Source: Xanthobacteraceae bacterium (GTDB lineage Bacteria; Pseudomonadota; Alphaproteobacteria; Rhizobiales; Xanthobacteraceae). From it: a stretch of DNA of 10,306 nt. A program made the position numbers and the translations under genes. The notes under the pieces are model-generated. The model saw nothing but the letters and a program-made list of their open reading frames with translations. It was not told the DNA's origin and searched no databases. The stretch covers positions 1-10,306 of the forward strand of contig JASHSY010000123.1 in assembly GCA_030040825.1 (NCBI GenBank), given 5' to 3'. Positions 1 through 6,439 of the stretch are shown here, piece by piece; the first letter of the stretch is position 1; the number at the start of each line of letters is the position of its first letter.

Positions 1-177
1 CCGTAGCGCACGTGCGTTTCGGCGATCTCGCGAATGTGCTTCCTAAGGGGTGCCTGCTCGGGTCGACGGGAACGGTAATGATACGTCGCACGACATGCCG
101 GAATGGCTCGACAGGCCTTGCGGATCGAAGCACCAAACGCACCACGCACACATCTCGCGTCCCCGAGCAGGCGTCAT
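1..177 (-). pseudogene. IS3 OrfB transposase (DDE integrase), 5' end, frameshifted and cut by window edge
   Basis: OrfB supplies the rve-type DDE integrase of IS3 elements. The ATG overlaps the orfA stop (ATGA), and an AGGAGGTGG ribosome binding site lies inside the orfA end at 191-199. The ATG frame begins MTPARGREM, typical of IS407-group OrfB, but then loses similarity and stops at 43-45. One frame over, the family sequence continues to the window edge with recognisable blocks GAFGASIRKACRAI, YHYRSRRPEQAPLR and EIAETHVRYG. Removing a single base near position 150 joins the two frames into a normal OrfB N-terminus. The catalytic domain lies off the window. The break is either a real inactivating insertion or a sequencing error. 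Confidence 0.75.
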
Positions 178-440
178 AGTTTGCGGCGGACCACCTCCTG
201 CAGCATCTCCTTGCCGAGCGTCAGATCGGCAACCACTTTACGCAGCCTACTGTTCTCTTCCTCAAGCTGACGCAGCCTCTTCACCTCGGACGGCATCAGG
301 CCGCCATAGAGTTGTTTCCAGCGATAGAACGTTGCTTCCGAAATGCCCATCTTGCGGCATACCTCCGCAACATTCGTCCCGCCCTCCGCTTGCTGAAGCG
401 CAAAGGCAATCTGTTGTTCAGTGAACTTCGACTTCTTCAT
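174..440 (-). CDS. IS3-family transposase OrfA
   Basis: An 88-residue protein starting MKKSKFTEQQIAFAL, the characteristic beginning of IS407-group OrfA. Residues about 22-43 (VAEVCRKMGISEATFYRWK) form the helix-turn-helix that binds the IS terminal repeats. Residues about 52-80 form a leucine zipper (VKRLRQLEEENSRLRK and following) used for multimerisation with OrfAB. The length is normal for the family (85-100 residues). A purine-rich GGAGGGAGG ribosome binding site precedes the ATG by roughly 8 bases. It overlaps orfB by four bases in the ATGA arrangement. The gene appears intact, but orfB is frameshifted, so the element may no longer move by itself. Confidence 0.9.
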   Translation of the reverse strand: MKKSKFTEQQIAFALQQAEGGTNVAEVCRKMGISEATFYRWKQLYGGLMPSEVKRLRQLEEENSRLRKVVADLTLGKEMLQEVVRRKL

Positions 441-482
441 CGGCCAAGCCTCCCTCCAGGGTTCAAGCCTAGCCGGATTCTC

Positions 483-1400
483 TCAGTCAGAACGGTCTAA
501 CTTCCAGGGAGGAGCCCAAGTACGCACACGGACGGCAGCAAACCGGGCTTTGAGCCGCCCCTTCGTACCGCTGCGCCAACTCACAGTTCTCCACTGCGCA
601 CTGGCCAACATGTCTTCAGCTGCTGTCGATAGACTATCTGGCACGTGCCGTTTACGTGGCCGACCTCGAACTTTGGTAACTGGCCAAATGAGCTGCACCC
701 CAACGGGGTACACCTTGAGGTGACGAGGGATGCCAACCGCCCAGGAAAGCTTGCGGGCCGTCAGCCCGTGACGGAAAGGCGCACTGAGCCCGTAACCGGC
801 ATCCGCCAGCACACAGCGGAAGCGCACGCCGATCGATATCAGGCGATCAATCTCCGCCAGTGCGATCTCGGGCTTTGTCCGTGCAGTTCGATATTCGGCC
901 GGAACACCAGCTCGCATCAGCCGCCGCCGATCGTTGACCCAACTGTCTGGAAGAAAAAGCCGCAAGGCCACCATCACCGGAACTTCGCCGCGGGCGAGCG
1001 TCAGTGACACCAGAGTTTGGCAGTTGGCGGTCTTGCCTAGCGCTGAAGCGTATTGCGCAGCGACGCCGACCGAGTGCGTGCCCTTCTTCGGCACCGCCGT
1101 ATCGTCGATGACCAACACCGCATCGCTGCCACCAACGAGCCGATCCGCTTGAATGAGCAGCTCCGTCTCCAATGGCGCCGCGTCCCAGACGCCAGCCGCA
1201 ACAAAATGATGCAGCTGGTCATAATCGCCAGGCGCAAGCCGCTCCGCCATCGGCTGAACGCTCTTGCGATCACCGGGTCCGATCAGCCCAGCCACATAAA
1301 GCGGACACATACGCCGCCGCGATTTATGCCCCAGGCGATCCAAGAACGGCTTGAGCCATCCTCGAAGCTCGTCTTCCCAATTCGACGTTGTGCCCACCAT
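483..1400 (-). pseudogene. IS701-family transposase, C-terminally truncated
   Basis: A DDE transposase (DDE_5-type) of the IS701 family. The start chosen is ATG at 1400, preceded by GGAGGG at 1407-1412 with six bases between; a longer frame to 1436 lacks such a site. Family landmarks are VLVIDDTAVPKKGTHSVGVA (catalytic Asp at residue 99 or 100) and CVLADAGYG (second Asp, residue 200). Residues 281-293 (GRLKARFAAVRVR) are the last that fit the family; the following 12 residues to the stop are read from the inserted IS3 end. The frame has 305 codons against roughly 400-450 in intact relatives. The third catalytic acidic residue and the C-terminus are lost, so the protein should be inactive. Confidence 0.88.
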
Positions 1401-1503
1401 AGTCGGCCCTCCAAAAACCGACCACCCATGAATCATTGAAAAACTGATTTGGGAATCCCGTGCCGCTAAGATTCTGCCAAAGTAGTGCTAGTGTGCTGCC
1501 TAA
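519..1503 (-). mobile_element. IS701-family insertion sequence, truncated by the IS3 element
   Basis: This is the 5' part of an IS701-type element, read on the minus strand. It comprises a terminal region of about 90-100 bases (about 1400-1500) and roughly 293 codons of transposase. The 3' part is missing because the IS3 element starts at about 518. IS701 elements favour a YTAR four-base target. Two candidates sit near the upstream end, at 1500-1503 (CTAA on the plus strand) and 1488-1491 (CTAG). Without the other end I cannot decide between them, so the outer boundary is approximate. Confidence 0.75.
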
Positions 1504-1656
1504 CATTTTATAGCATGCGTTTGACCGTGGCCATCCGTAGCATTTTACTTATTTATTGTGTTTGTTTTATTGCCTACGTAGTGGGTAATCCTTTTTGATT
1601 TAAGTGGCTACTCCCCTATCTTCGCCACAGGTCCGGTATGTTTCTGAGAAGTGAGA

Positions 1657-1668
1657 TCTCGCGCGAGA
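1657..1668. promoter_or_regulatory. Perfect 12-base palindrome TCTCGCGCGAGA, possible operator
   Basis: TCTCGCGCGAGA reads identically on both strands and lies about 190 bases upstream of the glycoside hydrolase start. A dimeric regulator could bind it, but no regulator gene is visible. The related leader upstream of the exporter has AGTGAGATCCCGC at the equivalent place (from 6112), sharing AGTGAGATC and then CGC with AGTGAGATCTCGC (from 1650). The palindrome itself is not preserved there, which weakens the case. Confidence 0.2.
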
Positions 1669-1770
1669 CCAGCGGAAGGAACAATTGCGTCAGCGCGCTT
1701 AAGTGCCATCCATCGTTAAATGACGCTGGCCCTGCGGTCCATAAATCTTTTCGCCACCATGTATTAGTTT

Positions 1771-1858
1771 TCATAAAAATATAAAGTTCAAGCGGACAAA
1801 GTTTTAGAACGAGGCGCGGCAAATTCGCTCGAAGCGTACTCCGAGCGGAGGATTGCAA
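1771..1858 (+). promoter_or_regulatory. Leader of the glycoside hydrolase gene (copy A of a duplicated leader)
   Basis: Bases 1781-1810 match 6231-6260 at 22 of 30 positions without gaps. In both copies two AAAG tetramers lie exactly 15 bases apart (1783 and 1798; 6233 and 6248), within the pattern AAAGTWCA, seven bases, AAAGYTTTA. A TATAAA box occurs at 1780-1785, but no good -35 element is seen at the proper distance, so promoter assignment is tentative. Just before the gene, CTCC at 1839-1842 can pair with GGAG at 1847-1850, which might partly mask the ribosome binding site. Confidence 0.4.
1847..1852 (+). promoter_or_regulatory. Ribosome binding site GGAGGA fixing a GTG start at 1859
   Basis: GGAGGA ends six bases before GTG at 1859. 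A TTG at 1853 in the same frame directly abuts the site and could not be used efficiently, so the GTG is preferred and the protein is two residues shorter than the longest frame. Confidence 0.65.
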
Positions 1859-4800
1859 GTGTCTAGTGGTGTTACTGCGCCGTCGATCTCCTCGTATTTA
1901 GTTGATGATGATATTCTGACTTTGGACGGTGCTGCCGTCGCCAACAGCATCGTCACAATCTATTCAGGAACAACGGCCATCGGCACCGCGTCAGCAAATG
2001 CCAGCGGTACATGGGAATTCAATTCCGCGGTGCTTGCTAATGGCACTTATTCGATTTCGGCTACTGACGCGGTGGCCGGTATCAGCAGCGCGCCGTCGCC
2101 AACGTTGAGTATCGTTGTCGATTCGCCGCCACCACCTGTCATCACCGGCGCGCTTTTGAACGGGGCGTATCAGGAAAATATCACGGGAACGGCCGAGGCG
2201 AATGCCACGGTAGTCGTCTACGAGGGTACGACGGAACTTGGGACTACAGTCGCGAGCGGTAATGGCGCTTGGAGCTTCACCACGTCGCCCCTGTCAGGCG
2301 GAAGCTACAGCTTCACTGCAACGGAGATCGATACGGCCGGCGATATCAGCGCACCATCGTCAGTCTTGACGGCGACTGTAAATAGCGCGTCGATTACCTC
2401 TAATTTTTTTGGCATGACGATTGAGGCGTATAATTACGATTGGGGTCCGACGGAAGAATGGCCGACTTTCTCAACCGCGGTGGTGCGAAGTTGGGACGTA
2501 TGGTCGCCGGGCAACGGCCAGATTCAATACCTGGATTGGGCCGATCTCAACCCTTCGGCGGGTACTTACAACTGGGCGCCCCTCGATGCCTGGATCGCCG
2601 GGAACGAGGCGAATAACGCACAGATGGTCTACACCTTCGGCAACGTGCCGTCGTGGGCCGGTGGTTCAACCACGCCTAATCTCGCTGACTTCCAGGCGTT
2701 CGTGACCGCGATTGTTACGCAAGCAAATGGCGCCATCAAATATTGGGAAGGTTTCAACGAATTCGATGTCTCTGGTATTTCGCCGGCCGTCATGGTGCAA
2801 TTGCAGGAGATCATCTACAATACCGTGCACTCGCTTGATCCAGGAGGGGTGGTGCTGTCGCCCACCGTCAGTGCCGCTGGCTCAGATGGGACCTTTGCGC
2901 AATTTCTGGCTGATGGTGGCGGCCAATATTTCGATATCGCCGCCTTTCACGGCTACAACAACGATACCGGTGAGGGGCTGATCACCACTGTCCAGGACTT
3001 TCAGAATACACTTGCGCAGTACGGACTATCCAACAAACCGATCTGGGATACCGAATGGGGCATGGAAGCCCCGTATGTTCTTACTGGCACCACTAACCAG
3101 CAAGCCTTCGTTTCCACCGGCTTGATCTTACAAGCGGCATTGGGCGTGCAGACCGAGCTGTTCTACGCTTATGACAACGCCAACTCTGCCCTCTACGATA
3201 CGGCGACCGGTCAACTCACTCCTGCTGGCGTGGCCTATCAGGAGACCGAGCAATGGCTGACCGGAGCCACCGAACCGTCCGGCTATCAACTCAACGGCAC
3301 GGTTTATACCGTCCAATTGCTCAAGAATGGCCAAAGCGATCTGATCGTTTGGAACTCTGCGGGCCAATCAACCTTCTCTGCCGGACCGTTTACTCAGTAC
3401 GTCAACGCCGAGGGTCAGGTCGAGTCGATCGCCGGCGGCACGGTGACAATCGGCGCCGTTCCAATCCTGCTCGAAACACCAGACGTGGTCGCGCCGACCA
3501 TCACCGCAGCCTCACCTGGTTCGACGGCCGGCCAAGTCACGCTCACCGGCACCGCGACTGCCGGCAGTGCGGTCATCGTATCCGACGGCAGTGGCCAGCT
3601 TGGCACAGCGACCGCCAATGCCAATGGCAGCTGGAGCTTCGCCACTGCACCACTGGCCACCGGCACTTACAGCTTTACCGCGGTCGATAGTGAGTTCGGC
3701 GACAACAGTAGCGCCTCATCGCCGTTGACGGTCGGCGTTGATACACCGGTGATATCGTCCATTGTCGCGTCAGGCACAGGGATCAGCAACGGCAACGGTG
3801 ACCTTGACGCCGGCCACGTCGTGACCTTGACCTTGACCATGAGTGAGACCGTGATTGTCGCCAATGGCACACCGACGCTCACGCTCAATGACGGCGGCAC
3901 GGCCACTTACACCGGTGGTTCCGGCAGCAACGCATTGACCTTCAGCTACACCGTCGTCGCCGGTCAAAATACCCCAGACCTCGCAGTGAACTCGATCAAC
4001 CTCAATGGCGCGACCATCACCGACCAATTGGGCAACAGCGCCACGCTGTCCGGTATTTCTTCACTTTCCGGCACACTGCAGATTGACACCACGCCGCCGG
4101 CAGCGCCGGTGATCGCCGGCGAAACCGTCAACACGAACAATACCGTCACCCTGAGCGGCACGGCGACTGCCGGCACCACCATAACATTGTATGACGGACA
4201 AACCGCGCTCGGATCAACGACCGCGACCGCGAGCGGCACCTGGACTTATACCTCGGGCACGCTGGCCAATGGATCGCAAACCCTCACCGCAAGCGCGACG
4301 GACGCGGCGGGCAATGTGAGCGCGCTGTCGAATGCCGTCGATCCGATCATCGGGGCGCTGACCGGGCTTCAGGCCGCAAGTCTTGCGGTTGCCAGCAATA
4401 GCGTCCTCGACATTACTGGCGCGGTCGACAACACCGGAACGATTTCACTCGATGCGACCAGCAATGGTGCAGATCTGGCCGTAATTGGCAATGCGTCGCT
4501 GACCGGCAACGGACACGTCAATCTTTCGAACAATGCCGGCAACGCGATCACCAGCAACGGCGCGGTAGCCACACTGACCAATATCAACAATATCATTGCC
4601 GGTGCCGGCACCATCGGTGACAGCTATCTGACGCTGATCAATCAGGGCACTATCGACGCCAACGGCAGTGTGCCGCTTGTTATCAACACCGGTGGCAACA
4701 CCATCATCAACTCCGGAACGCTTGAGGGGACCTCGACCGGCGGCGTCAATATCGATGGGAAGGTCAGCAATTCCAAGACGATCGAGGCGCTTGGCACCGA

Positions 4801-5878
4801 TGCCAAGGTGGTCATTGCCGGGCAGGTGGCCGATACGACCTCAGGGTTGATCCTGGCGTCAGGCTCGGGTGCGAATGTCGATCTCGACGGTGCAACGATA
4901 TCCGGCGGCACGTTGCAAACATCTGGCGCCAACGCGGTCATCGAGACGGTCGCTTCCAGTGTCAATTCGCTCAACGCCGTGACCATTAAGTCGGGCTCGA
5001 CTGTGGAAGTAAATGCCAACACCACGCTGACACTAACCGGCACTGACGCGAACTCCGGCACCATTTTAGTCAATGGCGGCACCCTTAATGTTGACGGCAC
5101 GCTCAGTGGCGGTAGTACCGAGCTTAGTGGCGCCGGGATCGCAACGATCGAGGACGCCAGCAGCGAAAACATTGCTTTTGCGGGAAAGTCAACGGCCGAG
5201 CTTGTGCTTGATCAACCGACGAGCTACGCCGGGCAGATTTCAGGTTTTGGCACCACGCAGGCGATCGATCTCGCCGACATCAACTTCGGCGCCGGCGTAA
5301 GCATCAGCTATGCGTCAAATAACCGGCAAAACAGCAGCGGTGTGCTCACCATCAAACAAGGTAGCACTACCGTTCATCTGACATTGGAAGGGTCCTACAC
5401 TCTGGCGAATTTTAAGGTCGCAAGCGATGGCAACGGTGGCACGCTGATCACAGATCCAACCGTGATCACCCAAGCGGCCGGAAATGCGCCGGCGACAATC
5501 GGCAACAACACGGTGTTGGAGATCGACACCCCCGACAAAGGTTCGGTGACCTTCGCCGGAACCAGTGGCACGCTGTGGCTCGATCAACCGTCAACGTTTA
5601 CCGGCAAGGTATCGGGGTTCGGTGCGCAGAATGCGATCGACCTGCCAGCCATCGCCTTTGGTGCCCAAACGACACTCGGCTATTCACAGAATAGCAATGG
5701 CACGGGCGGTACATTGACCGTAACGAACGGTACCCAAAACGCCAACATTGCGCTCCTGGGCAACTATATGGCGTCAAGCTTTGCACTGGAGAGCGATAGT
5801 CATGGCGGTACCCTCATTGTCGCCGAGGCCCAGCAAGCGGCCAATCAACCGCTTTTGAGCACGCCTCACCACGGCTAA
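1859..5878 (+). CDS. Large multidomain secreted glycoside hydrolase (clan GH-A-like) with Ig-like and adhesin-type repeats, probable type I secretion substrate
   Basis: A 1339-residue protein. Residues about 1-85 and 90-175 are Ig-like domains (pattern ITGTAEANATVVVYEG ... GNGAWSF). Residues about 178-540 resemble a GH39/GH5-like TIM-barrel hydrolase: YWEGFNEFD holds Asn300-Glu301, the likely acid/base, and IWDTEWGM holds Glu399, the likely nucleophile. Further Ig-like domains follow at about 542-625, 626-745 and 746-830. A beta-strand-rich region (about 836-1090, with INQGTI and INSGTL motifs) and two related C-terminal modules (about 1095-1200 and 1219-1323) complete the protein. There is no signal peptide, no membrane segment and no RTX nonapeptide (GGxGxDxLx). 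With HlyB and HlyD homologues downstream, export by type I secretion through an uncleaved C-terminal signal is inferred. Rhizobial EPS glycanases such as PlyA and ExsH use this route; substrate specificity here is unknown. A cell-surface adhesin with glycan cleavage is equally possible. Confidence 0.85.
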   Translation: MSSGVTAPSISSYLVDDDILTLDGAAVANSIVTIYSGTTAIGTASANASGTWEFNSAVLANGTYSISATDAVAGISSAPSPTLSIVVDSPPPPVITGALLNGAYQENITGTAEANATVVVYEGTTELGTTVASGNGAWSFTTSPLSGGSYSFTATEIDTAGDISAPSSVLTATVNSASITSNFFGMTIEAYNYDWGPTEEWPTFSTAVVRSWDVWSPGNGQIQYLDWADLNPSAGTYNWAPLDAWIAGNEANNAQMVYTFGNVPSWAGGSTTPNLADFQAFVTAIVTQANGAIKYWEGFNEFDVSGISPAVMVQLQEIIYNTVHSLDPGGVVLSPTVSAAGSDGTFAQFLADGGGQYFDIAAFHGYNNDTGEGLITTVQDFQNTLAQYGLSNKPIWDTEWGMEAPYVLTGTTNQQAFVSTGLILQAALGVQTELFYAYDNANSALYDTATGQLTPAGVAYQETEQWLTGATEPSGYQLNGTVYTVQLLKNGQSDLIVWNSAGQSTFSAGPFTQYVNAEGQVESIAGGTVTIGAVPILLETPDVVAPTITAASPGSTAGQVTLTGTATAGSAVIVSDGSGQLGTATANANGSWSFATAPLATGTYSFTAVDSEFGDNSSASSPLTVGVDTPVISSIVASGTGISNGNGDLDAGHVVTLTLTMSETVIVANGTPTLTLNDGGTATYTGGSGSNALTFSYTVVAGQNTPDLAVNSINLNGATITDQLGNSATLSGISSLSGTLQIDTTPPAAPVIAGETVNTNNTVTLSGTATAGTTITLYDGQTALGSTTATASGTWTYTSGTLANGSQTLTASATDAAGNVSALSNAVDPIIGALTGLQAASLAVASNSVLDITGAVDNTGTISLDATSNGADLAVIGNASLTGNGHVNLSNNAGNAITSNGAVATLTNINNIIAGAGTIGDSYLTLINQGTIDANGSVPLVINTGGNTIINSGTLEGTSTGGVNIDGKVSNSKTIEALGTDAKVVIAGQVADTTSGLILASGSGANVDLDGATISGGTLQTSGANAVIETVASSVNSLNAVTIKSGSTVEVNANTTLTLTGTDANSGTILVNGGTLNVDGTLSGGSTELSGAGIATIEDASSENIAFAGKSTAELVLDQPTSYAGQISGFGTTQAIDLADINFGAGVSISYASNNRQNSSGVLTIKQGSTTVHLTLEGSYTLANFKVASDGNGGTLITDPTVITQAAGNAPATIGNNTVLEIDTPDKGSVTFAGTSGTLWLDQPSTFTGKVSGFGAQNAIDLPAIAFGAQTTLGYSQNSNGTGGTLTVTNGTQNANIALLGNYMASSFALESDSHGGTLIVAEAQQAANQPLLSTPHHG
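5141..5458 (+). repeat. C-terminal adhesin-type module, copy 1
   Basis: Encodes residues about 1095-1200. Landmarks shared with copy 2 are LDQPTSYAGQISGFG, AIDLADINFGAG, SGVLTIKQGS, the LEGSYTLANF segment and SDGNGGTLI. The module is a tandem beta-rich repeat common at the ends of large alphaproteobacterial secreted proteins. Divergence between the copies is high, so this is an old duplication rather than a recombination-active DNA repeat. Confidence 0.75.
5513..5827 (+). repeat. C-terminal adhesin-type module, copy 2
   Basis: Encodes residues about 1219-1323. Matching landmarks are LDQPSTFTGKVSGFG, AIDLPAIAFGAQ, GGTLTVTNGT, LLGNYMASSF and SDSHGGTLI. It is followed only by a 16-residue tail ending STPHHG. 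The module plus tail is where a type I secretion signal would lie, although the signal itself has no recognisable consensus. Confidence 0.75.
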
Positions 5879-5885
5879 GCATTAA
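5865..5885 (+). repeat. 21-base direct repeat, copy 1 (3' end of the glycoside hydrolase gene)
   Basis: Spans the last four sense codons, the TAA stop and seven bases beyond. It matches 6344-6364 at 20 of 21 positions, with the core CGGCTAAGCATTAA identical. Homology ends abruptly after the final TTAA. Confidence 0.85.
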
Positions 5886-5907
5886 GCTAGGCGAGCGTCA
5901 GCTAATG
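5880..5907 (+). terminator. Weak hairpin after the glycoside hydrolase gene
   Basis: CATTAAGCT (5880-5888) can pair with AGCTAATG (5900-5907) around an 11-base loop, giving eight pairs with one bulged A. It starts one base after the stop codon. No T-run follows, so it is not a convincing intrinsic terminator; it could stabilise or end the transcript in another way. Confidence 0.25.
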
Positions 5908-6220
5908 TTGATGCAGTTGGCCCATCCGGCGTGCTCATAGAGCTAACACTCATCGCGAGGATTGACAGGCCGCTCCCACTACCAGAAATCTGCTTAGCAA
6001 GATCCGGGCGCTTCGACGGATGCCATCCTAAAATCACCGCAGCGGGTAGACTGTCGCATTTTCGATTTGATGTCCGCCGCTGCCTGGGTTGCCGCGGCCC
6101 GCCCGCTATGCAGTGAGATCCCGCTCCTCTTAGGGAAGAGTGCGTTACACTCAAAAAAAGCTTGCGTAGCCAACGAGTAGCAGCGTCTGACTTTCAAGGC
6201 GAGCGTCGCAATTTAAATTT

Positions 6221-6322
6221 CTCGAAAAGTTTAAAGTACATGCGCGCAAAGCTTTAAAAACAAGCCGCGATAACTTCGTCCAGACATTCGGCTACAGCAA
6301 ATGATGCCGAACGGAGAACAGT
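6221..6322 (+). promoter_or_regulatory. Duplicated leader (copy B) upstream of the 13-codon frame and exporter genes
   Basis: Bases 6231-6260 align without gaps to 1781-1810 (22 of 30 identical), including the two AAAG tetramers 15 bases apart. Near the start codon, CCGAACGGAG (6307-6316) matches CCGAGCGGAG (1841-1850) at nine of ten positions. A stem TTCGGC (6287-6292) / GCCGAA (6306-6311) with a 13-base loop lies in between and has no counterpart in copy A. If functional, it would drive the hlyB-hlyD pair under the same control as the substrate gene. Confidence 0.4.
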
Positions 6323-6364
6323 GTGACGACGACTGTCAGCGCACTCACCGCGGCTAAGCATTAA
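6323..6364 (+). pseudogene. 13-codon frame, probable remnant of a deleted substrate-gene paralogue or a leader peptide
   Basis: GTG at 6323, six bases after GGAG (6313-6316), opens a frame encoding VTTTVSALTAAKH and ending at TAA 6362-6364. Its upstream context matches that of the glycoside hydrolase gene, and its last 21 bases match that gene's 3' end. The matched 3' end is read in a shifted frame, so the substrate's own TAA falls out of frame here. The simplest reading is an internal deletion that fused the start and end of a former tandem copy. A translated leader peptide controlling the exporter is the alternative. Confidence 0.35.
6344..6364 (+). repeat. 21-base direct repeat, copy 2
   Basis: Matches 5865-5885 at 20 of 21 positions; the only difference is G for A at the seventh base. 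It lies 479 bases downstream of copy 1. Sequences on both sides of the two copies are unrelated. Confidence 0.85.
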
Positions 6365-6439
6365 CTTCAGGCACCGCTCTGACGGTTTCCGATCGCGAAG
6401 AATCGGGATGCGCTGTGCGGGCATAACAGGGGCGAGGCG

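Larger units (their letters stand above)
1..518 (-). mobile_element. IS3-family (IS407-group) insertion sequence, partial
   Basis: Two overlapping minus-strand frames have the IS3 layout: a small HTH/leucine-zipper OrfA followed by the start of an OrfB integrase. The element enters from the left edge, so its orfB end is outside the window. The orfA-side end is placed at about 518: there the reading frame of the interrupted IS701 transposase stops resembling its family, and the minus strand then starts with TG, as IS3-family ends do. The exact terminus and the target duplication cannot be confirmed because the other end is missing. Confidence 0.8.
1504..1858 (+). other. Non-coding AT-rich region and leader upstream of the glycoside hydrolase gene
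   Basis: No convincing gene lies here. The stretch from about 1504 to 1610 is clearly richer in A and T than its surroundings and adjoins the IS701 end, so it may be older chromosomal flank or a promoter region. It includes the 8-base palindrome CTACGTAG at 1574-1581 and a 12-base palindrome at 1657-1668. The 3' part (from about 1771) is a leader that has a diverged second copy upstream of the exporter gene. An 80-codon minus-strand frame here has no recognisable features. Confidence 0.5.
5879..6439 (+). other. Intergenic region holding a collapsed copy of the substrate gene's control region
   Basis: A 561-base gap between substrate and exporter genes without a convincing full gene. From about 6221 it resembles the leader at 1771-1858, followed by a ribosome binding site, a GTG-initiated 13-codon frame and a near copy of the substrate gene's 3' end. 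Between 5908 and 6220 only small local hairpins are seen (CTCTT/AAGAG at about 6127-6140 and GAGTG/CACTC at about 6138-6152, the latter followed by seven A). The short frames in this stretch on both strands show no family resemblance. Confidence 0.5.

Noticed and set aside
1616..1858. 80-codon minus-strand frame upstream of the large gene
   Set aside because: No family motif or ribosome binding site seen, and it covers the leader that is duplicated elsewhere as non-coding sequence.
4642..5172. 176-codon minus-strand frame inside the large gene
   Set aside because: A shadow of the repetitive Thr/Gly/Asn-rich coding sequence, which yields Val/Pro/Ser-rich antisense frames; no independent signal.
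5141..5827. RTX calcium-binding repeats in the large protein
   Set aside because: No GGxGxDxLx nonapeptides were found; the repeats are a different module of about 105 residues.
5882..6154. 90-codon minus-strand frame in the intergenic gap, and a 67-codon frame overlapping it
   Set aside because: Low-complexity Arg/Ser/Gln-rich translation with no recognised domain. It vaguely recalls spurious frames from dispersed repeats in Bradyrhizobium, but I could not match it.
6127..6158. Two small hairpins followed by a run of seven A, considered as a terminator
   Set aside because: A-run after the stem on the plus strand corresponds to T before the stem on the minus strand, so neither orientation gives an intrinsic terminator.
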